Positions 1 to 7,008 of a DNA stretch of 17,255 nt are shown in pieces. The notes under the pieces were generated by a model. It worked only from the letters and a program-made list of their open reading frames with translations. It was not told the origin of the DNA and ran no database searches. The stretch covers positions 1 through 17,255 of the forward strand of contig CAMWHN010000018.1 in assembly GCA_947174085.1 (NCBI GenBank), read 5' to 3'. The translations under genes were made by a program, and so were the position numbers. This DNA comes from an uncultured Ruminococcus sp. (GTDB lineage: Bacteria > Bacillota > Clostridia > Oscillospirales > Ruminococcaceae). Every line of letters begins with the position of its first letter. Positions within the stretch are counted from its first letter, which is position 1.

Positions 1-18
1 TATTAATGATATCTCTTC

Positions 19-516
19 ATGTCGGATGTGTCAAGTTTTATTATACACCATCAAATTGCAACTGCTGAAAAGATTTCACAAAGTTTGCGAGACGAACTCG
101 ACCGAGCTGAGCAAAAGATAGCAGAGCAGGAAAAAGCAATTAAAGCTAAAAATGGAATTATTACGGATAAGGAAACAATTATCACTAGCTTACGGGTAGA
201 ACTCGACACAGCAAAGAAAGCCGCTGAAAGTGTTCCAACGCTGGAAAACAGAGTGGCAACCGCTGAAAATTCTCTGGTAGCTGCACAAAGGGAAATTGAA
301 AAACTGAATCAGAGACTTACAGACGAAAAGGAGAAAGCAGAACAGATGGCAAATTTGGCAGCAGAACGTGCTGAAATCGCATTGCAGAAAGCTGTGCTTG
401 CAGAACAGAAAGCTGCTGCTGAATCAGCGAAACAGGCAACAGAAGAAGTAAAGAAACTCTATGCTGAAATTGCAAGATTGAAAGACGAAATCAGCGAATT
501 AAAAAGTAAGATTTGA
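19..516 (+). CDS. Coiled-coil protein of unknown function
   Basis: The 165-residue product is almost entirely charged helix. From about residue 15 to the end it is rich in E, K, A, Q with heptad-like spacing, so it should form a long coiled coil. No membrane segment, signal peptide or catalytic motif is visible. Stops lie in frame immediately before the ATG (4-9), and I see no Shine-Dalgarno site upstream, so this may be the tail of a larger gene cut by a frameshift or by recombination, rather than an intact gene. C-terminal coiled coils of this kind occur in mobilisation (Mob/Pre) relaxases, among many other proteins, and a relaxase tail would fit the mobile context. That identity is inference only. 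A strong terminator follows 16 bases after the stop. Confidence 0.6.
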   Translation: MSDVSSFIIHHQIATAEKISQSLRDELDRAEQKIAEQEKAIKAKNGIITDKETIITSLRVELDTAKKAAESVPTLENRVATAENSLVAAQREIEKLNQRLTDEKEKAEQMANLAAERAEIALQKAVLAEQKAAAESAKQATEEVKKLYAEIARLKDEISELKSKI

Positions 517-531
517 ATTTTTAAGCCTACT

Positions 532-568
532 AAAAAACAGCCTTTCAAATTTGAGAGGCTGTTTTTTT
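532..568. terminator. Bidirectional rho-independent terminator
   Basis: The stem CAGCCT (538-543) pairs with AGGCTG (556-561) and has a further CAAA/TTTG pairing inside the loop. Seven T follow on the plus strand, and six A precede it, giving a T tract on the minus strand. It lies between two convergent genes (stops at 516 and 580) and should end both. Confidence 0.85.
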
Positions 569-579
569 ATTAGTTTTTT

Positions 580-897
580 TTAATTTTTGCATTCTTCACA
601 ATAAAAAGCGTCAGCTATGTCTTCGTAAATAATCGTTATAGAAATGCTCCTATTTTCGTCTGAAACAACAATTGCATCTTCATTAACAAAACTATTGAAA
701 ATCGAATGATTTTCAAAATTTTCTTCCATTTCACGTTGCATTTCTCTAATATCATGAAACGTTAGATGACATTCATCATCCTGTATCATGATAGAACGTT
801 TGCATAAGTCGCAATGCTCTTTCCAGTAGACAGCAATTGAAATTGAATAATCATTTTTGTTTTCTGGAAGATTAAGTAAATATTGTTTTAATCTCAT
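580..897 (-). CDS. Small two-CxxC protein, last gene of the resolvase/ATPase operon
   Basis: I do not recognise this 105-residue protein. It contains CDLC near residues 30-33 and CEEC at residues 100-103. The two CxxC pairs could bind one zinc ion and bring the two ends of the chain together. The middle is acidic (EMQREMEENFENHS). The ATG is preceded by GGTGA at a good distance. It starts 29 bases after the stop of the ATPase/nuclease gene on the same strand and is followed by a shared terminator, so it is probably cotranscribed with it. It could be a partner or immunity-like protein of that ATPase; nothing in the sequence proves this. Confidence 0.72.
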   Translation of the reverse strand: MRLKQYLLNLPENKNDYSISIAVYWKEHCDLCKRSIMIQDDECHLTFHDIREMQREMEENFENHSIFNSFVNEDAIVVSDENRSISITIIYEDIADAFYCEECKN

Positions 898-926
898 AAT
901 TTCACCACTTTTTAGTTGGTTCTGGA

Positions 927-2480
927 CTATACTGTTGCTTCTATCAACTCTTTATCACCAAACTGAACATACTTAATGCCAGTTTCTTTATTCTGATTGA
1001 AATTAAAGGTTAGGAGATAACCTTTTTTCAGATGGTGATAATCAAGATAATCAGATAGTTGTTGCTCACCATCATCATGATATTGCTGCCCTCTCCAAAT
1101 TTTTAATTCAATAATATACTGCTCTCCTGCATAGTCAATAACAACGTCTATTCTGCGTTCATTTCTGGTTCGTGGTTCAATATAATAATTTCCTGTACCG
1201 TTGATGATAGGTTTCAAATATAGTAAAAACAATCGTCTGCCCACTTCTTCTTTAAACTTATTATCTTCACTGCCATATACATCATCAAAACTAATAACAA
1301 ATCTCTCCAGTACTTTTTCCATATTCAATTTGCCATTATGAATAAACTGTGATTTTTCTCCACCGGAAAATTTATTCCCATTCGTTATTTCTTCGGATAA
1401 AAACCAATCATATATTACAGTTTCAAAAATACGGTTAAATACGGCTATATTTCCATTTTTATTGATAATAAATCCATACATAGTTGCAATATCGATTACA
1501 TCATTATTCACATTATAAGTAATATTTGCACCATTAAATAAAATTTGATGAAGAAGATTCCGCAATTTTTCATTTTCCTTTAGTTTGTTAATTAAACTAT
1601 CAAAAAGCGGAGTCTTTTTATTAATAAGAACCTTTTCAGCTTTTAAAAATCCATCTTTTGTCCATGCTGATTGTTTATCCATTAGAAGACAGAACGAAGA
1701 AACCAGAACAGGATAACCAGAAGTGCTGTCATAAATCATCTGTGCTATCTTAGGAATATTCATACCTGTGTGATGGTCTTCTTCATACTCTCTTAACATT
1801 CCTGCTATGTCTTCTGGTGAAAAACTCATATCTATATTAAAATCAGCTGCAATATTCCACGGACTATTATGTTGATGTTCTGAATCAGGTCTGATTTTCT
1901 GTTTCAGATTCCGAATATCATGCACTCCTGCAAGAATTACAGAACAAAAAGTAGCGTGTTCTGCTCGATTCAAGTAATACCCTCTTAGCTGTGCCAAAAA
2001 ATCAAGGAATACTTGATTATTAGAAGCATTATCTACTTCATCGATAATAAGAACAACAGGCTTTTTTGTTTCATCACACCATTCACTTAAAACACTGAAT
2101 AAATCTGAAAGAGAATATTTATTCTTTTCATTCATTTTTTTCATAGCTTTTATTTCATGTTGAATATCCTCGCTCATATATGCTCTACATGATTTTATCC
2201 GCCATAATTCTCTTGAAAAAGCTTTTACAAATGTTGCTGTACTTTGATAATCATCAAAATCAAGAAACTGAAAATCTAAATTTACAACAATATACTCTTT
2301 ACTTAAATATTTTTTTAAAGCTTGTAATGTTGTAGTTTTACCATATTGTCTGCCCTTGTTAATAGAAAAATATTTTCCAGAATCAACCAATTCTTTTATT
2401 TCAGCAAGTCTGCTTTTGATGTTTACCATATAATGTTCTTCTGGATTACATGAACCTGTAATATTAAATTCTCTTTTCAC
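927..2480 (-). CDS. AAA ATPase with C-terminal PD-(D/E)XK nuclease-like domain
   Basis: The product resembles the AAA-ATPase-like/PD-(D/E)XK nuclease-like family (the AAA_14 and PF09820/PF08011 group) common in Firmicutes and Bacteroidetes. Numbered from an upstream ATG at 2519, a Walker A of the family's RxxGKT type is at residues 56-63 (GRQYGKTT) and a Walker B (VVLIIDEVD) at 155-163. The C-terminal part has RIDVVID (456-462) followed by ELK (471-473), a PD-(D/E)XK-like arrangement, then a QQLSDY segment typical of these nucleases. I prefer the GTG at 2480 (517 residues) because AGAGGTGAT lies just before it, while the ATG at 2519 overlaps the resolvase gene and lacks a good ribosome site. 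The gene directly follows the resolvase. Family members are largely uncharacterised; a role in defence or element maintenance is inference. Confidence 0.85.
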   Translation of the reverse strand: MKREFNITGSCNPEEHYMVNIKSRLAEIKELVDSGKYFSINKGRQYGKTTTLQALKKYLSKEYIVVNLDFQFLDFDDYQSTATFVKAFSRELWRIKSCRAYMSEDIQHEIKAMKKMNEKNKYSLSDLFSVLSEWCDETKKPVVLIIDEVDNASNNQVFLDFLAQLRGYYLNRAEHATFCSVILAGVHDIRNLKQKIRPDSEHQHNSPWNIAADFNIDMSFSPEDIAGMLREYEEDHHTGMNIPKIAQMIYDSTSGYPVLVSSFCLLMDKQSAWTKDGFLKAEKVLINKKTPLFDSLINKLKENEKLRNLLHQILFNGANITYNVNNDVIDIATMYGFIINKNGNIAVFNRIFETVIYDWFLSEEITNGNKFSGGEKSQFIHNGKLNMEKVLERFVISFDDVYGSEDNKFKEEVGRRLFLLYLKPIINGTGNYYIEPRTRNERRIDVVIDYAGEQYIIELKIWRGQQYHDDGEQQLSDYLDYHHLKKGYLLTFNFNQNKETGIKYVQFGDKELIEATV

Positions 2481-2508
2481 AATATCACCTCTGTTACCAT
2501 TTTTATTA

Positions 2509-3087
2509 TTATAAGCCATATTCTTTGACTTTTCTATAGAACCTGTTTGGCTTCATTCCGAGCTTTTGCATAGTTCTCTTTGCTGTTTGTTTGCCCTCTC
2601 TCCAAAGCTTGCATTCCATTTGCAACGCTGTAAGGTCAACTGGAATTGGCTGTCTGCCCTTGTATTTCCCTGCGGCTTTGGCAAGCGCAATGCCCTCTCG
2701 TTGTCGCTCTCTGATAGTCTCACGTTCCAACTCCGCCAATCCAGCAAACACAGTCAATATAAATCGCCCTTGTGGTGTGGTTGTGTCAAGCTGCTCTCGC
2801 AAGCTGATAATCTCAACACCTTTTGCTTGAAGCTCATCCACCAGCCGGAGCATGTCAGCACTGCTTCTTGCTAGTCTGGCATACTCACTGACAACCAGAA
2901 CATCACCATCACGCACATAGTCCAACATTTTTTTTAGCTCTGGACGGTCGGTACTCTTTCCACTACACTTATCAATGAAAATTCTATGCATTGGTTTACC
3001 AAATTTTTCTAATGCTTTTAGCTGTCTGGCTTCGTTCTGGTCAACACTGGACACACGAACGTAGCCTATGTAAGTTTTTTCTTTCAT
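2509..3087 (-). CDS. Small serine recombinase (Tn3 resolvase/invertase family)
   Basis: The enzyme of about 192 residues would cut and rejoin DNA at paired sites using an active-site serine. The N-terminal motif YVRVSSVDQN carries the catalytic Ser (first S of VSS, residue 13 from the ATG at 3087). The next conserved block, YARLARSSADMLRLV, and the REQLDTTTPQGRF segment are typical of the resolvase/invertase family. The long helix ELERETIRERQREGI is followed by a short basic C-terminal DNA-binding HTH region ending KVKEYGL. The ATG at 3087 is preceded by GGTGATG; a TTG at 3105 is less likely. Length is normal for a resolvase and the gene looks intact. It heads an operon with the ATPase/nuclease gene. 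Decayed copies of the same gene occur at 13425-13657, 15205-15302 and 15678-15722. Confidence 0.95.
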   Translation of the reverse strand: MKEKTYIGYVRVSSVDQNEARQLKALEKFGKPMHRIFIDKCSGKSTDRPELKKMLDYVRDGDVLVVSEYARLARSSADMLRLVDELQAKGVEIISLREQLDTTTPQGRFILTVFAGLAELERETIRERQREGIALAKAAGKYKGRQPIPVDLTALQMECKLWREGKQTAKRTMQKLGMKPNRFYRKVKEYGL

Positions 3088-3203
3088 CACATCACCGTCT
3101 TTCAAATTTTATCCCTGATTTAAGTTTAACATATTTCAAAATATATGTCAATAAAAAATTTCAGGTTATATGCAACACTACCTTAAAATTTTCGAGGGGG
3201 TGT
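3085..3203 (-). repeat. Resolvase upstream region, copy A of an inverted duplicate
   Basis: This stretch, read on the minus strand from ACACCCCCTCG to the resolvase start codon, is matched closely on the plus strand at 13425-13541. The promoter, the central block AACCTGAAATTTTTTATTGA and the flanks are nearly identical. The two copies face inward as inverted repeats about 10.2 kb apart. Confidence 0.85.
3123..3151 (-). promoter_or_regulatory. Sigma-A promoter of the resolvase operon
   Basis: Reading the minus strand, TTGACA (3146-3151) is separated by 17 bases from TAAACT (3123-3128), just upstream of the resolvase start. The same promoter is conserved in the second copy of this region (TTGACA at 13477-13482). 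Confidence 0.75.
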
Positions 3204-3249
3204 ACACAAATAGTACACTCTGAAAATTTTTTAATTTTGACAGCACAAT

Positions 3250-3277
3250 AAGACCGTTTTGCAACAGTCTTTTTTTA
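3250..3277 (+). terminator. Terminator-like hairpin on the plus strand
   Basis: AAGACCGTT (3250-3258) pairs with AACAGTCTT (3263-3271) with one mismatch around a TTGC loop, and the plus strand continues as a T tract to 3277. Its T tract lies on the plus strand although the genes on both sides are on the minus strand, so it would stop antisense transcripts or be a relic of rearrangement. Confidence 0.55.
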
Positions 3278-3299
3278 ATATTCATGTTAGAAGCATTTA

Positions 3300-4913
3300 T
3301 CAGCTCATATAATATCTTCTTTCATATTCGTAAAGTTCTTGAAGTGAACTATTCCCATCATAGCTATGATTAGTATTTTTTTGTGTGTTGTCAATATTTT
3401 TCATACATGCGTGTGTATGCGCAGAAATAGCCTGATACTCGCCACTTAAATAGCTTATCAGCATTTTAGTAATATATCCCTTTTTGTTAGCTGATTTTGG
3501 TGGATAGGCTTCAATTTGTTTACAATAGTGGTTGAAAAAGCATTCCATGAAATCACAGATAGATTCTTCTGTAGTTTCTCGTTCATAATCATCTTTTCCG
3601 CCAAAGTTAATATAATTTAGGCAAGAAATTAAGTTGTGGCAGTTCACTTCTTGTCCACAGCATTTGCCTGTCTGGAGAACTTCTGCAAGATATGAAATTG
3701 CATGTTGAGAAAATGACTTAAATTCGCCATTTTCTAAATCATTCCAACACATCAAAAATTTCAGAGCGTTTTTCATATTTTTGCGATTATGTCTAAATTC
3801 CATAGGAATAATGCAATTTCTTATTTGTGCATCTTCCAAATCTTCAAAATAAGACCAGAAATCTTTCTCACTATTAAACATATCGTGGTCTATGCCGTAT
3901 TTTTCAACCAAAGGACTTTGCATTTGTAAAATCATTTGTCTGAAGCTTAAAGGCTTTGCTGTATTATTTTCTTTTGATTTCTCAACCGGTTTTTGTAAAG
4001 AATTATCTTCTTGTTCTATAGGTTCTTGATTAGATTCTGATAGCTCCGGAATGTATTCTCTTAACTTATTTACAACTATTTTTCTGATAAAGCTATCTTT
4101 CGCTTTCGGATTTTTTAAGTTTTTTAGACAATTATTGCATATTTGTTGTAATTTACTCATAAAGGAATTAAGAGAATGCTCTGTGTTAATGATTGCTTCT
4201 AGCTTATCAATAACATTGTTTAAGCTAATAATACCAGTAGAAACAGCTCTATTTAAATGATAAATTACTTCTTCTATAAATTTTTTATCTTCCGGACTGG
4301 TTTCAACAATATTCTTTTTCAGAATAGCAGCTATTTCTGATTTGGCAACAGATGTTTCGCTTTTAATTGCATTATTATTTTCAGATTGTGTTGTAAGTCC
4401 GTCAGTCTGTTCGACAAGACTGACAGACAGACTACTTAATTTATTAGTATTTGATTTATTAGTATTTGATAGTGCGCCTTTACGGTCATGCGGTAGCGGT
4501 TCGACCGTTTTGGGTCTACGGTTAGAATCCCTATTTTCTGGGATTTCTGAATTTTCATTATTTTGCTGTTGCAAATCAGAATTATTATTTTTAAAATGCG
4601 GATTAACCTCTGGCGTTTCATAAAACGTATAAATGTTATGTTGAAAAAATCCTGTTTTCTTATCTCTAGGTTGCTCCACATATGCATAGCCACTCTGAAT
4701 TAAATTTGCAATTGCATTTTTGACAGCCTTTTTTCCCTTAGCAAGCATGGTTGCTATACCTGAAACAGTGAAATTCCAATCCTCTGGCAATGCTAGCACA
4801 ATTGATAACAATCTGCTTGCCAATTCTGAAATACTGGAATCAAAAAAATGCCTATTATTCATGCATGTATAATTTCCATTTTTAGGAATTTTAATAACTG
4901 TTGCATTTTCCAA
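3300..4913 (-). CDS. Replication-initiator-like winged-helix protein
   Basis: The 537-residue protein starts with a winged-helix domain (about residues 10-105; signature SELASRLLSIVLALPEDWNFTVSGIATML), which is the type found at the N-terminus of replication initiators and replisome organisers of Clostridia plasmids and integrative elements. A long low-complexity linker rich in N, S and Q follows (about 108-190), then helical regions and a C-terminal half (about 320-520) whose function I cannot assign. The start is TTG at 4913, chosen because AAGGAGAG lies about nine bases upstream and no other start fits the domain edge. The linker contains an exact tandem duplication. The gene lies downstream of an Xre repressor on the same strand, with a 17-bp inverted repeat between them. 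A replication role is inferred from domain type and context. Confidence 0.75.
   Translation of the reverse strand: MENATVIKIPKNGNYTCMNNRHFFDSSISELASRLLSIVLALPEDWNFTVSGIATMLAKGKKAVKNAIANLIQSGYAYVEQPRDKKTGFFQHNIYTFYETPEVNPHFKNNNSDLQQQNNENSEIPENRDSNRRPKTVEPLPHDRKGALSNTNKSNTNKLSSLSVSLVEQTDGLTTQSENNNAIKSETSVAKSEIAAILKKNIVETSPEDKKFIEEVIYHLNRAVSTGIISLNNVIDKLEAIINTEHSLNSFMSKLQQICNNCLKNLKNPKAKDSFIRKIVVNKLREYIPELSESNQEPIEQEDNSLQKPVEKSKENNTAKPLSFRQMILQMQSPLVEKYGIDHDMFNSEKDFWSYFEDLEDAQIRNCIIPMEFRHNRKNMKNALKFLMCWNDLENGEFKSFSQHAISYLAEVLQTGKCCGQEVNCHNLISCLNYINFGGKDDYERETTEESICDFMECFFNHYCKQIEAYPPKSANKKGYITKMLISYLSGEYQAISAHTHACMKNIDNTQKNTNHSYDGNSSLQELYEYERRYYMS
4440..4469. repeat. 15-bp perfect tandem repeat in the initiator linker
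   Basis: TTTATTAGTATTTGA occurs twice head to tail, encoding SNTNKSNTNK on the minus strand. An 8-bp inverted repeat GTCAGTCT/AGACTGAC (4401-4408 and 4417-4424) lies beside it. Confidence 0.9.
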
Positions 4914-4945
4914 AAAAAATCTCTCCTTTTACTTGATTTTTTTGA

Positions 4946-5015
4946 AAAAATATGTTACACTTATAAATGATTTTTAAATTATTGTTTTTTTAGGTTTTAA
5001 GTGTAACATATTTTT
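4946..5015. repeat. 17-bp inverted repeat upstream of the initiator gene
   Basis: AAAAATATGTTACACTT (4946-4962) is repeated in perfect inverted form at 4999-5015, with a 36-base AT-rich centre. Its place between the repressor and the initiator gene suggests a protein-binding site, an origin element or a leader-RNA structure. Confidence 0.85.
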
Positions 5016-5019
5016 GTTT

Positions 5020-5054
5020 CCGTTCAGTATTAACTCGCTGAACGGATTTTTTTT
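5020..5054 (+). terminator. Strong terminator-like hairpin, plus strand, antisense to the initiator leader
   Basis: CCGTTCAG (5020-5027) pairs perfectly with CTGAACGG (5038-5045), followed by A and eight T (5047-5054). No plus-strand gene lies upstream, so it could end a short antisense RNA against the initiator leader, although I find no convincing plus-strand promoter. Confidence 0.7.
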
Positions 5055-5091
5055 GTTTACTTGTTTTTGGGATCTAATCTTCGCCAGATTT

Positions 5092-5550
5092 TTATCCTGT
5101 TCCTTTTTCAAGTGCTTCTTCTTCATGTTTTCTTCTTTCCAGTTCTTCGCCAACTGTTCCGACATAGGTCAAAGGACTTGTGCTTGTACTTTGCTGGATT
5201 TCTGGTTTTTTTGTAACCAGTTGCAAGTCAGAACCATTAGCGATTTGGCGTATAATTTCCACAAGCTCCGTACGCTTTTCTGAACTTAATCCAATATAAG
5301 CATATACAATTGATTTTTCTAGTGGATTAAGATTTAACAGATTTATTGGGTCTTGAAATGTCTTTCTACCTAACAAATAGTCCGTGGTTACATCATAGAA
5401 ATCAGCGATTTTCAATAGGGTGTCATAAGGCGGAGATATTACATCTCTTTCATATTTCTGGTATGTGCTTAAACTCACACCAATGGATTGTGCCATTTCT
5501 TCTTGTGTCAGTCCTTTTGCTTTTCTTAATGATTGCAATTGTTCTTTCAT
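5092..5550 (-). CDS. Xre/Cro-family repressor
   Basis: A phage-type transcriptional regulator of 152 residues. Residues 1-60 form a Cro/CI-type HTH (LRKAKGLTQEEMAQSIGVSLSTYQKYERDVISPP), followed by the usual DFYDVTTDYLLGR helix. The C-terminal half is variable and ends in a charged helix. The ATG at 5550 has AGGAGGTGA upstream. The gene faces away from the plus-strand gene at 5775, and both promoters contain a mirrored CTAGC motif, which fits autoregulation and control of the plus-strand genes. No RecA-dependent peptidase domain is visible, so induction by LexA-like cleavage is not supported. Confidence 0.92.
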   Translation of the reverse strand: MKEQLQSLRKAKGLTQEEMAQSIGVSLSTYQKYERDVISPPYDTLLKIADFYDVTTDYLLGRKTFQDPINLLNLNPLEKSIVYAYIGLSSEKRTELVEIIRQIANGSDLQLVTKKPEIQQSTSTSPLTYVGTVGEELERRKHEEEALEKGTG

Positions 5551-5572
5551 ATTATCACCTCCTTTAGATTTG

Positions 5573-5602
5573 ATTATAGCACAATAACTGCTAGCTTGTC
5601 AA
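5573..5602 (-). promoter_or_regulatory. Promoter of the Xre repressor gene
   Basis: On the minus strand TTGACA (5597-5602), an 18-base spacer containing GCTAGC, and TATAAT (5573-5578) precede the repressor start at 5550. Confidence 0.85.
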
Positions 5603-5720
5603 TTAGTATTTTCTACTTTTGACTTAAAATAGCATTATTTGTGCAAAAGTAACAAAAAAGTTAGCATATTTTTCACTTATATCTAGCATTAAAATTACTT
5701 TTTTTATTGACAACTAGCAG
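5588..5720. promoter_or_regulatory. Mirrored operator motifs between divergent promoters
   Basis: CTGCTAGCTTGTCAAT (5588-5603) and ATTGACAACTAGCAG (5706-5720) are mirror copies that overlap the -35 box and spacer of each divergent promoter. Further half-site-like elements, GTTAGCAT and TCTAGCATT, lie between them. This layout suggests binding by the neighbouring Xre protein. Confidence 0.65.
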
Positions 5721-5735
5721 AAATTATGCTATAAT
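5707..5735 (+). promoter_or_regulatory. Consensus promoter of the plus-strand phage-like genes
   Basis: TTGACA (5707-5712), a 17-base spacer and TATAAT (5730-5735) match the sigma-A consensus exactly. Confidence 0.9.
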
Positions 5736-5774
5736 AAAAAACATTAAGATATTTCCAAAAGTGAGGTGAAAGTT

Positions 5775-5981
5775 ATGACAGAAACTAAAAAGGCAGACTT
5801 CATAAATTTTGCTATGTCTATGTTCAACCAAAAATATGGATTGGATATAAAAGAGTTTAGTACAATGTTGGAATTGTTAGGTAGTATTACGCATCAACAA
5901 TGTGAAACAATATCTGCAATTTGCACTTCGTTTACGGCAAAAGATGTGATGAAAAAAAATAAAGAAGATACCAAAATTTAG
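5775..5981 (+). CDS. Small hypothetical protein, first gene after the repressor-controlled promoter
   Basis: An unrecognised 68-residue protein beginning MTETKKADFINFAM. It looks like a compact helical protein with no membrane segment. The ATG at 5775 is chosen over an in-frame GTG at 5766 because GAGGTG lies at 5763-5768, at proper spacing. It occupies the position of a cro-like or early gene directly after the divergent promoter, but it shows no clear HTH, so I do not assign it that role. The next gene starts 22 bases downstream and is probably cotranscribed. Confidence 0.75.
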   Translation: MTETKKADFINFAMSMFNQKYGLDIKEFSTMLELLGSITHQQCETISAICTSFTAKDVMKKNKEDTKI

Positions 5982-6003
5982 AGCTAAAAGATAGGTGAAA
6001 TAT

Positions 6004-6249
6004 ATGAAAGAAACAAAAATTACAACAACCTATGACAGGAAAAACAAAAGTGCCAGTACATATTTGAATAATCCAGATGTTGACACGGAAACACATATTG
6101 TAATGTTTTGTAGTCATGTAAATCTAGTGATTAAAAATTTAATGCTTAGTGGCATGTCACTTCCTGAATCAGTAGCAACCATTCAGAAAGCTGTAACAAT
6201 TGCTACTGATAGAATTATTGGCGAGCTGAAAGAGGAAAATAATCAGTGA
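6004..6249 (+). CDS. Small hypothetical protein, paralogue of the 7988-8251 gene
   Basis: An unrecognised protein of 81 residues. The ATG at 6004 follows AGGTGA at 5993-5998. Its pattern MKETKI..T.D..N, then VM......LI..L...GMS..E.V..IQ, is shared with the product of 7988-8251, so the two are probably paralogues (short, helical in the second half). Similar small proteins occur near regulators in phage-like elements; no function can be given from sequence. Confidence 0.75.
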   Translation: MKETKITTTYDRKNKSASTYLNNPDVDTETHIVMFCSHVNLVIKNLMLSGMSLPESVATIQKAVTIATDRIIGELKEENNQ

Positions 6250-6259
6250 ATCAAATAAA

Positions 6260-6284
6260 CAGCTCCAGAAAATAACTGGAGCTG
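6260..6284 (-). terminator. Stem-loop between convergent genes
   Basis: CAGCTCCAG (6260-6268) pairs perfectly with CTGGAGCTG (6276-6284). On the minus strand it is followed by TTTATTTGATT, so it best serves the minus-strand gene ending at 6312. It may also slow transcripts from the plus-strand gene ending at 6249. Confidence 0.65.
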
Positions 6285-6311
6285 TCAAGGCAAAAATATC
6301 TGCAATAAAAA

Positions 6312-6656
6312 TTATGACTGCTTGACGTTTCGCAATTCACAATTTTCATATGCATGAAGCAAATCGGTATGTTCTCCATCAAGATAGATAAGTGAGCCTG
6401 TATCAATCGCTTTAAGAACTTCACTTACATACACATCAAAGGTGTCAAAAAAAAGAGATGTGGGGCTATTTTCAGTCGGATTATGTGAAGTAAAATACAG
6501 GTTTCTGGCAGAATTGAGATAAAAACATGCACAACCGATATAACCAGAAGCTGCTGGGAAATTCGTAGGACGATCAGGATTTCCCAGAGCTTCAAAGGCT
6601 TTTGTAGCATAGCTTATAGCTTTACAAGCAAGTTTACTTGCGTTGAAATCTGACAT
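6312..6656 (-). CDS. Hypothetical helical protein
   Basis: An unrecognised 114-residue product beginning MSDFNASKLACKAISYATKAF. It is mostly helical, with aromatic residues, and has no signal peptide or catalytic signature. The ATG at 6656 is chosen because AAAGGAGG lies just upstream; an extension to 6776 would run through the promoter and the divergent gene's leader. It is transcribed away from the Xre gene at 6751 and may be regulated by it. Confidence 0.7.
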   Translation of the reverse strand: MSDFNASKLACKAISYATKAFEALGNPDRPTNFPAASGYIGCACFYLNSARNLYFTSHNPTENSPTSLFFDTFDVYVSEVLKAIDTGSLIYLDGEHTDLLHAYENCELRNVKQS

Positions 6657-6693
6657 TTTATCTTCCTCCTTTCTTGCGATTATATTAATGCTA

Positions 6694-6722
6694 ATTATAG
6701 CACACTTTGAGAAAAAAAGCAA
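6694..6722 (-). promoter_or_regulatory. Promoter of the 6312-6656 gene
   Basis: On the minus strand TTGCTT (6717-6722), a 17-base spacer and TATAAT (6694-6699) precede the start at 6656. Confidence 0.65.
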
Positions 6723-6750
6723 TACGTTTTCAGAAAAAGAGGTGACAAAT

Positions 6751-7008
6751 ATGCATGAATTTAAATGCAGAAACATTGAAATACTAAGGAAATCAAAAGG
6801 ACTAACTGTTGAAGAAATGATGAAGATTTTAGGTCGTACTCGTGAGCTATACTATCATTCATGGAGAAAAGGTAGCATAAATGCAAAAGATGTCATTCAG
6901 CTTCATGAATTTTTCAACGTCAGCACAGATTGCATTCTGGACTTAACAGAAATAAAAGTCAGTGAATGTATAAAAATGAATCTGAATAAAGGAGAAAGCA
7001 AAGATTGA
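6751..7008 (+). CDS. Small Xre-family HTH regulator
   Basis: An 85-residue protein with a Cro/CI-type HTH: ILRKSKGLTVEEMMKILGR, then SWRKGSINAKDVIQLHEFFNVSTDCIL. The ATG at 6751 is preceded by GAGGTGAC (6739-6746). The canonical LxxxY/W-ExG turn is altered (YYHSWRKGSI), so DNA binding may differ from that of the classical repressor. It overlaps the start of the following methyltransferase gene (TTG at 7005), which suggests translational coupling. It is divergent from the gene at 6312-6656, a common place for an autoregulator. Confidence 0.82.
   Translation: MHEFKCRNIEILRKSKGLTVEEMMKILGRTRELYYHSWRKGSINAKDVIQLHEFFNVSTDCILDLTEIKVSECIKMNLNKGESKD

Noticed and set aside
2566..2874. Plus-strand open frames opposite the resolvase gene
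   Set aside because: They mirror the coding bias of the resolvase, lack ribosome sites and show no family similarity.
4974..5165. Lysine-rich minus-strand frame overlapping the Xre repressor end
   Set aside because: Its start lies inside the repressor gene without a Shine-Dalgarno site, and it runs through the terminator-like hairpin and into the inverted repeat.
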